NCBI GenBank assembly: GCA_001695595.3
Contig: MBPM02000029.1
Span: 110,001 to 132,500 of the forward strand
Origin: Plasmopara viticola
Lineage: Eukaryota; Oomycota; Peronosporomycetes; Peronosporales; Peronosporaceae
Length of the DNA: 22,500 nt
Direction of reading: 5' to 3'
Both the position numbers and the translations under genes were made by a program. Position 1 is the first letter of the stretch; each line of letters begins with the position of its first letter. The notes below the pieces were generated by a model that worked only from the letters and a program-made list of their open reading frames with translations, was not told the DNA's origin and searched no databases. Positions 1 to 10,699 of this stretch are shown in pieces.

Positions 1-111
1 GACAATGTCTCCATGACCTCCTCTACTAAGAAATCCGATACGTCGGACGTGGAGTCATCTAGTGATGATGAATCAATGAGCTCAATTGAGCCCCCGAATT
101 CCACTCAGCTC
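1..111 (+). CDS. ORF1 C-terminal end of LINE-L (partial)
   Basis: Frame 1 is open from the window edge to a TGA at 109-111, giving 36 residues rich in Ser, Asp and Glu (for example VESSSDDESMSS). The same kind of acidic Ser/Asp tract occurs within ORF1 of the related LINE-R. LINE ORF1 proteins normally bind the element RNA and form the RNP, but no RNA-binding domain is in this fragment, so the call rests on position immediately before ORF2. ORF2 is open in the +1 frame from base 80, so the two frames overlap by 32 nt. Confidence 0.6.
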
Positions 112-1453
112 TGAGTCGCCTTGGGCTTTGCGTGGCCTGTCACTGAACATCAATGGATTAAACGCACCAGCTCATAAAGGTGGAGTGGTAAATAGCATGT
201 TTGGCAAGCTGCTCGCCGACTATCAACTCATTGCATTTCAAGAGACAAAATTCACCAAGATGGATAATCTTCGCGTTGTCACAAGTTACATCAACTCTGC
301 AGACTCGAAAGCTCAAATATTCTGGTCTCAAGAATCAAACTCGGAATGTAATGGTTGTAACGGAGTTGCGATCGTCTTCTCCGGCTCTCACCCTTTCACT
401 TCCATCAAAAATGTCTCGCTCACTTACGCCAGCAACGTCCAGCTTTCCAGATACCTCGTTCTTGACTGTGCAATTGGTGATCTCCAAATTTTTATCCATA
501 TCGTGTACGCGCCAGTCACGGTTGTAGACCGTAAGCGTTTTTTCAATTCATTACCAACTCAATTCCCGGGCACTGCAAGTCATATAGTTTTGGGAGACCT
601 CAACACACCCATTGACCCAATTCTGGATGAAGCTATTCCAAATCCACATGATCTGGGTAGGAGTGAGCTCCAGTTGTGGACATTAGCGTTGGGAGTGTTA
701 GATCCCTGGAGAGCAACATTTCCCGACCGCCGCACATTTTCAGGTCCTGTTCAGCGCAATCGTTTAGATTACTGCCTGATTTCAACCAAGCTATTCGAAA
801 GTAATTATCGGGGATCTCGGTACGTCACCGACACGAAGTGGCTTCACGAAGATCATTACCCGGTTGAATTTACTCTGGTTTCCTCCTCTCAGCCAGATTC
901 CAGGCGCCTACCGTGGAAATGCCCCCGCTGGTTGCTGAAGAATCCTATTGTCATGGAAACACTTCGTCACACACTTGAGTGCTTATGCGACCGTCTAAGA
1001 CTATTTCCAGGATGCAACCCTGGTGCACTGGTAGACGAGCACAAGGCCGCCGATCGTGCATTCCTTCGTGAGATACAACGTTCGTTAAAAAATAACGATG
1101 ACGAACAAATTGCTCGACGCCGGCGAGATCTCCAAATGGCCAAGGCATTAAATGCTGTATCATCGACTACAGAAACTCGAGCATCCTTGGAGGCGGCTCA
1201 AGGACACCTCGAAGCCCTCGAAAATTCGTTCGCATCGAGACGAGAAAAAACCAAATTCGACCGGGACGTAACAGAAGGAGAGCATGGATCCTCACATTTT
1301 TTCCGTTGTCCGACGCAGACTGTACACCGTGTCATGATACCTGGTGTCACAAGGCAAAATGGTGTTTATACTAATGACGCTACTGCAATGGCCGCTGAAC
1401 ATAGACGTTTCTGGGGCACGTTGTATCAATCCCCATCGCGTGACTTTGCTTAA
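80..1453 (+). pseudogene. LINE-L ORF2, N-terminal part: AP-like endonuclease domain, ended by a premature TAA
   Basis: This part nicks target DNA to prime reverse transcription. The exonuclease-endonuclease-phosphatase fold motifs occur in order: catalytic Asn in LNINGLN, the Glu of FQETKF, HIVYAPV, the Asp/Asn of VLGDLN, RLDYCLIS, and the terminal Asp-His of HEDHYP. A charged linker (about residues 330-420, rich in Arg, Lys and Glu) leads toward the RT. There is no ATG before the first catalytic motif; the first in-frame ATG (198) lies downstream of it, so translation probably enters from ORF1 by frameshifting. A TAA at 1451-1453 interrupts the frame. The same frame resumes at once with sequence that aligns to the equivalent part of LINE-R, so this is a mutation within one ORF and not a natural end. 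Confidence 0.85.
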
Positions 1454-3523
1454 TCGGGGAATTCCCGTCGCTACAATCCAGTGCGGTTTCAAGAACTACT
1501 GCGTCACACAACGTCACGAGTCACAACTGAGCAGGGGCGGTTGATGGACGCCCCACTCACAGCAAATGATTTTTTCTGGGCCATTAAGACTTCTCCAAAA
1601 GGTCGTTCAGCTGGAATTGATGGTCTTCCGGTTGAATATTACCAACTCAACGTTTCACGGTGGGCCCAGGTGTATGAAGTGACATACGCCGCCAACTTTG
1701 AGCACAATAAGATGTCAAGATCTCAACGCCAGGCTTACATCTCCTTGTTGTATAAAGGCGGGGACCGCAATCATCCGAGCAATTATCGCCCAATTACACT
1801 GCTCAACCATGATGCCAAATTTGGACCAAAAATTTTGGCCCGGCGCCTTGGTGATATTCTCCCACACATTCTACACCCTGATCAAACAGGCTTCGTTAAA
1901 GGGCGGTCCATTCGCCATGCGCTTCTTCGGTTCCAGGATTTGCAAACATTGGCACAACGCCGAAACTGGAAGAACTCAGGCGCGATTCTCCTAGACTTCG
2001 CCAAAGCCTTTGACAGTGTACTATGGCCGGCACTTTTACTTGTCCTCAAAAAATTCGGGTTTGGGAATGCTTTTTGTGACCGTATAATGACATTTTTTCG
2101 AGGGACACTTGTTCGCGTCTTGGTCAATGGAACCGCAAGTAATTTCTTCGAACTGGGATGTGGCGTGCGTCAAGGAGACCCTCTTTCTCCAGCGCTTTTT
2201 GTTCTGTTCATTGAACCCATGCTTTGCTACTTACGTGCGAATTCAAGTGTCAAGGGTTTAGATATTCCAGGTGACGACCATCCCCATCTTTTACTTGCTT
2301 TCGCTGACGACTGCACGGGCCTCCTCCAAGATCTACGGCAGGCCCCCACATTTATTGCTCAAGTGATGATGTATTCTAAGGCGGCTGGTCTAAGCCTAAA
2401 TGTGAGTAAGACCCATCTTTTTCCTTTCTCGCCACTTCCATCTTGTACTAGGGCAGAAATTGAGCATGGTAACTGGTGTGTTGTCGGCGATGCTGCCTCA
2501 GTCCGACTTCTGGGCATATACATGAGCCCTTCGCTTCATCCAAGCTTCCGGTTTTCACGTGTGTTGGAGGCGATGGCCATGCGTTGCAAACTGTGGAGGT
2601 ATCGAGCCAGGACACTACTCGGTCGAGCAGTCATACTGCGTGCAATCGTACTACCGCTCCTTTGGTACACAGCATCAGTGACCCGTATCCCACCGGATGT
2701 GGTAACCCAGGTAAAACGGCTTTGCAAGTCCTTCTTGTTCAAGCAGCCGATTTCTACAGCGCAAAACATCCGAGGGCCGATGGCAGAAGAATGGCTGTAT
2801 TGGCCAACATCGAAAGGGGGCCTAGGTCTCCCGGAAACAGCTTCATTCGGTCACGCGCTGCAATTGTGTTCCCTCCGAGACGCAATGAGAGCGGTTTCGA
2901 CATTGCATACGATTCCACGATGGTTCACCCCAGCTTATCTCCTCTTCTCGGAACCTTTGTTTGGTGGGGGATCAGGTTTCGACATCTTGTATGCACCAAT
3001 CCCACGAGGTATCACGGTGAAAGAGCCTTGGGCAGGCCTCGGAACCTTCTGGATAGAGCCTTTGCAGACATGGCATACCTTGGTAGTGAATCACTGCTCG
3101 TTCGCTTCAATGGCATGGGCAGCAGTAGAGATGCCTTATTGGCAAAATCACTTCTTTCGAGCGAACAAGCGAGGCACTTTGACCGGGAAAGCCTCGTGCA
3201 ACGCTATCCGCTTTTCACGCTTAGGTTTCACTAGAATTCAAGATTTTGTTGTTACGCATGGATCCTTTCCAACACAATCTTTGTGTATGGACATTCTCAA
3301 TGAAACTGACTTCAAGTCCCGAGATAAGTGGTCGGGTGCAGCGGGATTTCTCTCCCGACAAGTCGCACGTTTGCTTAATATAAATGCTGAAACTACTCCC
3401 CTCCGTGGCCCCCATTTGCCGATGGATCAATGTGCGGCTTCTCATGGCTGGACTTTCAATAGTACCGTCTTCCTTTCTGGCCGAAACCGTGACTTTTACC
3501 ACTTGTTGCCAAGCCTCCCTTGA
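1454..3523 (+). pseudogene. LINE-L ORF2, central part: reverse transcriptase domain
   Basis: This part copies the element RNA into DNA at the nicked target. All core RT motifs are present: FVKGRSIRHA (motif 2 region), LLDFAKAFDS (motif A, Asp at about 1994), GVRQGDPLSPALF (motif B), FADDCTGLL (motif C, catalytic FADD at 2300-2311), LSLNVSKT (motif D) and RLLGIYMSP (motif E). The thumb and connection region continues through about 3500. Reading continues in the frame of the endonuclease part after the premature TAA. At about 3500-3523 the frame is lost (TGA at 3521-3523), and homology continues in another frame from 3520, indicating a one-base indel. Sequence similarity with LINE-R is clear through the whole RT and the motif GFDILYAP downstream. 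Confidence 0.92.
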
Positions 3524-4149
3524 TAAACCGTCTGCCACATTTCTCGCTTGGAATTGCGTCAGAGCCCAAGTGGTCTGAACTTTGGCGTCGTGAACGGGCA
3601 CTCGATCGGGATTTGCTGCCAATTCTTGCCGATATAAAATATCGACTCCAACATAATGGACTCAATGTTCGTAAGAAATACCGTCACCAAACTGATGAGG
3701 TTCTGTGCGTCCATGGCTGCGGCGAAGTCGAGGATGCGTCACATCTTTTTTGGACATGTCCTGTTGCACAACAAGCGTGGAGCTTCTTTTTACCACCACT
3801 CCAATCCATGTTACTTGAAGATATTCGATGGGATACTCTTGTTTATCTTCAAGGTCTGGTTTTTGCGCCTTTCACGATTCCCACTTTCGGAACTCATAAC
3901 ATGATGCGAGTATTCAATGTACTTCGATGTAGCACATTCTACGTGCTTTGGATACACCGGAATGATTGCTTGATGAATGGATCGCATACGAACAATGAGT
4001 TTGTGATACATCGAGCAGCCGCATATATCTTCCTACATCTCCATCGCCTCGCTGCAACAGGGAACCAACGAGTATCAGCCCTGTGTCAACTGTGGCTCTC
4101 TTCTCAACTATTCCGCCAAGAAATGTCCCCAACAGCAGACCGTGGGTAA
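3520..4149 (+). pseudogene. LINE-L ORF2, C-terminal part with CCHC (zf-RVT-like) finger
   Basis: This is the C-terminal tail of ORF2 after a frameshift. It carries YRLQHNGL, then a finger with spacing C-x3-C-x7-H-x4-C (3706-3759, LCVHGCGEVEDASHLFWTC), then an ALWIHRND-like segment (YVLWIHRNDC). LINE-R has the equivalent YRLQHNAL, CHHCGVLETAPHLFWYC and LWMHRNDI. The finger matches the zinc-binding region found after the RT in many plant and protist LINEs, thought to bind nucleic acid. The frame ends with TAA at 4147-4149. The upstream track start at 3520 is not a real start; it is only where this frame opens. Confidence 0.8.
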
Positions 4150-4604
4150 CATTGGAGCCTCGGCAGCCTGGGCTAGCCGGGGCTTCCTTGTTTTTTCTCT
4201 CCCGGAACTACCTACTCCAGCGCGCACAAGTCACAAGACTACCAAGCGACGTCCTCGATTAAAACGTATACCTGTGGAAGACCGCTTTTTCGTCCGGCTT
4301 CAATTACGTGGCGGGTGTCGTAGCCAATTTCAAAGTGGCAGCCCTTTTTACCCATTTGCGGAGACGTTTCGCTGTTCAGAGTACGGGTACACTTACTTCC
4401 AGTCGACTCTTCTTCTCCCCTCCATGATCGATCAACTTATCTAGACCCGCGGCGCCTACTTCATTGTTTGGGGTCGCGCGTACTTGCACCGGCCAAGATA
4501 AATTTGGCCCCGGGCTCATGGACGCACATTCACCACACCTTTTTTGTGCATCGCACAACTTAATACAATTTAGAGATAATAAGTAATAATAAAAAAACTA
4601 TTAA
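4150..4604 (+). other. 3' UTR and A-rich tail of LINE-L
   Basis: Non-coding stretch between the ORF2 stop and the 18S junction. It ends in an A/T-rich tail with AATAATAAAAAAAC (about 4584-4598) directly before the 18S sequence. It shows no obvious similarity to the 3' UTR of LINE-R. A 100-codon open frame at 4142-4444 has no recognisable motif and is treated as chance. Confidence 0.7.
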
Positions 4605-5169
4605 ACCAGACTTGCCCTCCAATTGATCCTCGTTAAGGGATTTAAATTGTTCTCATTCCAATTGCCCGACTCGAAGAGCCAGAGCATTGTTATTTATTGT
4701 CACTACCTCCCTGTATCAGGATTGGGTAATTTACGCGCCTGCTGCCTTCCTTGGATGTGGTAGCCGTTTCTAAGGCTCCCTCTCCGGAATCAAACCCTAA
4801 TTCCCCGTTACCCGTTAATGCCATGGTAGGCCCATATCCTACCATCCAAAGCTGATAGGGCAGAAACTCAATCGATTTATCGCGCAAAAGCGCGATCCGC
4901 ACAGTTATTATGACTCAACACAATACCAGCCCGAAGACTGCATTGGTTTCAATCTAATAAATGCTACCCGCCCGACAAGCAGTTGGGTATTTATGCATGT
5001 ATTAGCTCTAGAATTACTACGGTTATCCAAGTAGTAAGGTACTATCGAGTGGACTATAACTGATATAATGAGCCATTCGCAGTTTCACAGTACAAATTTG
5101 TTTATACTTAGACATGCATGGCTTAATCTTTGAGACAAGCGTATGACTACTGGCAGGATCAACCAGGTT
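4605..5169 (-). rRNA. 18S rRNA, 5' fragment (about nt 1-565), interrupted by LINE-L
   Basis: On the minus strand the sequence begins AACCTGGTTGATCCTGCCAG at 5169, the universal start of eukaryotic SSU rRNA. It continues through conserved segments such as AAGCCATGCATGTCTAAGT and AATTGGAGGGCAAGTCTGGT. Helix tips such as GATCGCGCTTTTGCGCGATA read like oomycetes. The match stops at 4605, just before the invariant GCCAGCAGCCGCGG of the 530 loop, where the A-rich tail of LINE-L begins. The rest of 18S would be expected left of the window on the far side of the element. As it stands the gene cannot make an intact SSU. Short open frames inside it (4690-4902, 5023-5295) are not genes. Confidence 0.95.
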
Positions 5170-5639
5170 TATATCTTCTATACGTAAGAGACGACAAGTC
5201 GCCCCCAGCACAAAGTAACAACACAGAGGCAGGCTGCAAACAAGTTTACCGCCGAAGAACTCGGAAGTCGACTCAGAATCTGCTACCTTTCTCAAAGTCG
5301 TAATTTATTAGCTGAGAATCTTTTGTACAGAAAGACAAATTAAGATCCTCACTTCAACAGTCTCACCATATAATGGCAAATCAAGAAGTGAACAATAGAA
5401 CATGATACAGCGTACTATAGAAAATTCTATTAAAAAACTTTCCTAAGTTTGCCGCACACACGCCCCAGATCAAGTCGGTTCTACCCGAATTTGAATCTTT
5501 CCACCAGAAACTACCACAATTACCATCACAAAAGGTATCGCATAGCGTCACACAATCCGAAAATCGTATAAACACTATACAACCAACTGAAACGATATTT
5601 TGCAATAGCTCCGATAGTGCGTCGTTGTAGTATTTCGCA
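5170..5639 (-). other. 5' external transcribed spacer / promoter-proximal spacer of the rDNA unit
   Basis: Unique, repeat-poor sequence immediately upstream of the 18S start and before the tandem array. By position it is the 5' ETS and probably includes or lies near the Pol I start, but Pol I promoters have no recognisable consensus across phyla, so no start site is called. Two open frames of 74-90 codons on the minus strand have no protein features; one of them runs into 18S. Confidence 0.6.
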
Positions 5640-8600
5640 GCATCAGCAGCGTATTATTGCGTAGAAGTTTGTGTTTTGGATCATTATTTCAATTGCATTT
5701 ACTCAAATGCAAATCAGCATCGCATTACAATATTTTTTCGCGTCAATGTTAATACGCTCGGGTAACTACTCCGATTGTATTTACTTCATCAGCTTCCATA
5801 TTATAACACAGCGCTTCATCGCGTCAAAATAAACACACTCGAATTAATACCTCTAACGTAGTTTTACTTAGTCAACAACTCAGCATCGCATTACAATATT
5901 TTTTCGCGTCAATGTTAATACGCTCGGGTAACTACCCCGATTGTATTTACTTAATCAGCTTCCATATTATAGCACAACGCTTCATCGCGTCATAATAACC
6001 ACGCTCGTATAATAAATTCTAACATACTTTACTTAGTCAACAACTCAGCATTGCATCACAGCATTTTTTCGCGTCAAAGTTAATACGCTCGGGTAACTAC
6101 CCCAATTATATTTACTTAATCAGCTTCCATATCATAACACAACGCTTCATCGCGTCAAAGTATATACGTTAAAATAATAAATTCTTACGAATTTATCTGA
6201 TCGGCAAATCAACGTCGCATCACAATATTTGATAGCGTTAAAGACTATACTTTTCGGGGAACTACCCCATTTGTATGTACTAAATCAGCTTCTATATTGT
6301 AACACAACGCTTCATCGCGTCGAAATAAATACGCTCGACTAATAATTCTGATTGTACTTACTCACCCGGCAATTAAACATCGCATTAAATAATTTGATTG
6401 CATATTAGATTGAACAATCGAAAAATTATTCCAATCGAACACATCTAGCTAACAATCAAACTATTATACAACACTTTATCGCTTCAGAGTTAACACGTTT
6501 AAATAATAAATTCAATTGTATAAACTCGTCAACAAATTCACATCGCATCACAAAATTTTTTCGCGTCAAAGATTATACGCTCAGGGAATTACCCCAATTG
6601 TAATCACTTAATCAGCTTCCATGTTGTAACACAACGCTTTATCGTATTAGAATTTACACGCTCGAATTCTATACTAACTAGTACTTACTCAGTCGCCAAC
6701 TTTACATCGCATTAAATACTTAAAGCGTCAAATCGATACAATAGAAAAAATCAGTTGTACACATCTTTCAGCTTCAATGTTTTAACACAACGCTTCATCG
6801 CGTCAAAGTTAACACGTTTTGCTAATAAACACAATTGTATAAATTCGTCAACAACTCCACATCGCATCACAATATTTTTTCGCGTCAAAGATCATACGCT
6901 TGGGGAACTACCCCAATTGTAGTCACTTAGTCAACTTCCATATTGTAATACAATGCTTTATCGTATCATAATTTACACGCTCGAATTATTACACTAACTA
7001 GTACATACTCACTCGGCAACTTCACATCGCATTGAAATTTAAAGCGTCAAATTGATACAATAGAAAAAATAAGTTGTACACATCTTTCAGCTTCAATATT
7101 TCAACACAACGCTTCATCGCGTCAAAGTTAACACGTTTGGATAATTAAATTAATTGTATAAATTCGTCAACAACTTCATATCGCATCACAACATTTTTTC
7201 GCGTCAAAGATTATACGCTTGGGGAACTACCCCGATTGTAGTCACTTAGTCAGCTTCCATATTGTAACACAACGCTCAATTGCATCAAAAAGTACACGCT
7301 CAAATAATTATTCAAACTAGTACTTACTTCGTCGCCACTCAACATCGCATTAAAATTAAAATGCATCAAAGCTTGAACAATCGGAAATTTTCCCAATCGA
7401 TCATACTTAGTCAGCATCCATATTATAATACAACGCTTTGTCGCTTCAAAGCTAACGTGTTTGGAAAATAAAATCAATTGTATATACTCGTCAACAAATC
7501 CACATCGCATCACAATATTTTTTCGCGTCAAAGATTATACACTTGGGGAACTACCCCAAATGTAGTCACTTATCAGTTTTGGATATTGTAATGCAACGCT
7601 TTATCGTATTCAAGTTTAGACGCCCAAATTATATTTCCAATTAGCACTAACTTAGTCGGCAACTCAACATCGCATTAAAATTAAAATGCATCAAAGCTTG
7701 AACAATCGGAAATTTTCCCAATCGATCATACTTAGTCAGCATCCACATCATAATACAACGCTTTGTCGCTTCAAAGCTAACGTGTTTTGGAAAATAAAAT
7801 CGATTGTATATACTCGTCAACAAATCCACATCGCATCACAATATTTTTTCGCGTCAAAGATTATGCGCTTGGGGAACTACCCCAATTGTAGTCACTTATC
7901 AGCTATCGATATTGTAACGCAACGCTTTATCGTATTCAAGTTTACACGCTTAAATTATATTCCCAGTTAGCACTAACTTAGTCGGCAACTCAACATCGCG
8001 TTAAAAATTAAAATGCATTAAAGCTTGAACAATCGGAAATTTTCCCAATTGATCATACTTAGTTAGCATCTCTATTAATACGCAACACTTTGTCGCTTCA
8101 AAGTTAACGTGTTTTGGAAAATTAATCGATTGTATATACTCGTCAACAATTCCACATCGCATCACAATATTTAATAGCGTCAAAGATTATACGCTTGGGG
8201 AACTACCCCAATTGTAGTCACTTATCAGTTCTCAAAATTGTAACGCAACGTTTTATCGTATCAAAATTTACACACTCGAATTATATTTTCGAATTGGCAC
8301 TAACTTAGTCGGCAACTCAACATCGCATTAATAATCAAAATGCATCAAAGCTTGAACAATCGGAAATTATCCCAATTGATTATACTTAGTCAGCATCCAT
8401 ATTATAACACAACGCTTAGTCGCTTCAAAGTTAACGCGTTTGGAAAATAAAATCAATTGTATATACTCGTCAACAAATCCACATCGCATCACAATATTTT
8501 TTCGCGTCAAAGATTATACGCTCGGGGAACTACCCCAATTGTAGTCACTTATTAGCTTCCATATTGTAATGCAATGCTTTATCGTATCAAAGTTTACACG

Positions 8601-8980
8601 CTCGAATTACATATCCAATTAGTACATACTTAGTCAGCAATTCCACATTGCCTTGCAACAATTAAGGCATTAAAGAAATACGCTTGGGTAACTACCCCAA
8701 ATGTACTTACTTAGCCAGCTTTAATGTTAAAATACATTGCTTCATCGCGTCAAAGTCTATATAGAATTATTTATCCAATTATACTTACTTACTTAGCAAC
8801 TTCACATCGCATCACTAAATTTTTCGCGTCAAAGACTATACGCTCAGGGAAAACCCCAATTGTAGTCACTTATCAGTTTTTAATATCGTGATACAATGCT
8901 TAATCGCGTCGAAATAAATACGCTCGGAAATTATTATTATTATTATTATACTTACACATACTTACTCTGCAATTCTACTC
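5640..8980. repeat. Intergenic-spacer tandem array, monomer about 163 bp, about 20 copies, dimeric higher-order structure
   Basis: A marker CATCGCATYA recurs at 5718, 5884, 6049, 6213, 6378, 6541, 6705, 6860, 7025 and onward to about 8807, with spacing mostly 154-166 bp. Each monomer itself contains two related halves of about 80 bp, both carrying a CGCGTCAAAG-type core followed by an ACGCTCG-type stretch. From about 6213 rightward the monomers alternate between two types. One has TTTTTTCGCGTCAAAG and the small inverted repeat GGGGAACTACCCC; the other has GCATCAAAGCTTGAACAATC in the later copies. This gives a dimer period of about 325 bp. Arrays like this in rDNA spacers often act as Pol I enhancers or replication fork barriers; here that is only inferred from position. 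Short open frames inside are not genes. Confidence 0.92.
8931..8950. repeat. ATT microsatellite
   Basis: About six consecutive ATT units lie at the right edge of the 163 bp array. No function is visible. Confidence 0.8.
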
Positions 8981-10699
8981 TTCTTCAGCACAAAATAATC
9001 AGTGCAACGCAAAATGCATCAAATTAAACTGGATTCTTATGCATAGCATATGTATACAACCTCATTTACTGCTAGCACGTTTAATTATCCCAAGTTTCCT
9101 TAGAAAATTCTAAACGCACTTTACTTAGTTGCTTCCTACACAAACCTTAGATTAAGCGGAACTACATCTACAAAGATCCATGTAGGAAACCATAAATTGC
9201 CTACATTATTCTACTATATAAAAATGTATTAGAAATTAATTAGAGTGTGAAGCGGCAATCGGCTTTTACTATATAAAAGAAATACCAAGGAATCTCCATA
9301 ATAAACTTTTTATAGTATATAAATAGAGGCCCCTATTGAATTTCCATAGTAAAAATTTTTTGTATTAAAATAGATACCCCAAAGGAGTTTCCATAATAAA
9401 CTTTTTTTTTTCACCGACATACCCCTCCACATATATAGGGAACCCGCTACAGGAACGCTACCCTGGTATTCCAGATCGTGTCATAGATATATATAGATTT
9501 AGCTATATATAGTTTTCTGGCAGTTTACCTTTATATAGACATTACTATACGAAAAGTTAAGCTTAACGCTTAATGTGTCTAAAATAGATTCCACGTATTC
9601 TATATTTTTCACCGTCATAGGTACGAAATTTATTCACTTAAGTACGAAATTTCGCTTAATTACGTAAAATTCATATAAAGTACGTAATTTTCATTTAAGT
9701 ACGTAATTCATGTGCTTTTTCTGCAACATTGTCCATTTTTGAGGACATTTTGACGTCGCTTAAGAACACCTCGATAGGCTCACCCGCATAAAATTAATAT
9801 GTTTTGGGCGCTATAAAACTACACTACGTAAGCTAAGGCAGGTCGCTCAACTCTCTTTAGAAGTCGAGATATTTTGTGTTAAGTGGCAAATTCGCGTTTT
9901 TTTTGTGCCGCTTGGCCGGTCTTTGGCCAAGAACGAAAAATGCCGTCTAGAGGCCACAAATTAAATTTTTTTGTATACAAGATATCTTTGAAAAAGGTGT
10001 ATTTTAGCATTTTCTTTAACTTTGGTCTCCTTAACAGAACGACATGACGTTTGTCTATGCCGAGATATATGGCAAAAACCTCTCGATTTGTGTTAATCTT
10101 CAAAACTTTAATCTTTAATAACTTTTGAAGTACTCCAAAGTCGCGAGCAAATCTTTGACCAGTTTGACCGTCTTGTAAACGTAAACATTTTTGCCTATCG
10201 ATTTCCTTCGAAATATTATATATTGAATAAGTTATTACAGTTTATATAGTTTTTCAAGTTTAATTACATAAAACATACTAACGATTCTGTTCTCGATTCA
10301 AGATTCGTAATCTCCATCAAAATCTGCACCTCCCCCCCATTTTTTAACCGTAAATTCCAAGTGGAAGTAACTCTTACTGATTCCGAGTGAGTTATTTTGA
10401 TCGGAAGTGCAACCAATGCACATCTACGAAATCGACGCAGATTCTGGGGAACAAAAATATAGCCAGGCCAAGTCTCAATGTAAGCACCCTATACCCTGGG
10501 AGGTTGGCTTTCTAGGACCGAAATTTGACGCTGAATCGATTCCGCTATCGATCTGGGCTCTCAGACGTCTCGTTGTTGCGCTATGACGCAAAAACGGTCC
10601 GGGTGCAATCTTTTAGGTACACTTTTTGGCAAAAAAAAACGATTTTTGACCATAAAATTTGAGATACAGAAAAAAGTATTAAAGTTTGACTTTCTGCCG
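8981..10699. other. AT-rich spacer without genes
   Basis: No gene is visible. The stretch holds several local low-complexity patterns. Around 9290-9410 there are three degenerate copies of a unit containing CCATAATAAACTTTTT, ending in a T10 run. At about 9480-9515 there is a CTATATATAG pair in inverted and direct form. At about 9620-9710 there are four or five copies of a TAAGTACGTAATTT-type motif. The remainder (9720-10700) looks unique. The 74-codon minus-strand frame at 9879-10103 has no recognisable feature. Confidence 0.6.

Larger units (their letters stand above)
1..4604 (+). mobile_element. LINE-L: non-LTR retrotransposon inserted in the 18S rRNA gene, 5' part outside the window
   Basis: This is a copy of a LINE-type retrotransposon read left to right. 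It holds the last codons of ORF1, a long ORF2 (endonuclease, reverse transcriptase, CCHC finger) and a 3' UTR of about 455 bp ending in an A-rich tail (about 4581-4604). Directly after it comes antisense 18S sequence. The last 18S base still matching is at 4605, where the conserved GCCAGCAGCC segment of the 530 loop should continue but does not. The element lies antisense to 18S. Its 5' end, ORF1 start and upstream target duplication lie left of base 1. It is an inactive copy: ORF2 has one in-frame stop and one frameshift. No RNase H domain was recognised. By domain order it fits L1/Tx1-like elements; the clade is inferred, not tested. Confidence 0.85.

Noticed and set aside
2476..3234. 252-codon open frame inside the LINE-L RT region
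   Set aside because: It is in another frame of a clear RT; the peptide has no motif of its own and RT homology in the main frame is continuous.
1..4149. Alternative genetic code with TAA as a sense codon
   Set aside because: LINE-L ORF2 and LINE-R ORF1 end naturally at TAA, and the elements also carry frameshifts, so simple decay explains the data better.
3760..4149. RNase H domain at the end of LINE-L ORF2
   Set aside because: No Asp/Glu-Asp-His-Asp pattern of RNase H could be seen after the CCHC finger in either LINE.
4690..5295. Open frames of 70 and 90 codons on the minus strand
   Set aside because: The first lies wholly within 18S rRNA; the second overlaps the 18S start and runs in from the ETS. 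Neither has a coding feature.
5640..8980. CRISPR-like array of repeats and spacers
   Set aside because: The repeats are contiguous degenerate monomers of about 163 bp with no short-repeat/unique-spacer pattern, and they lie in a eukaryotic rDNA spacer.
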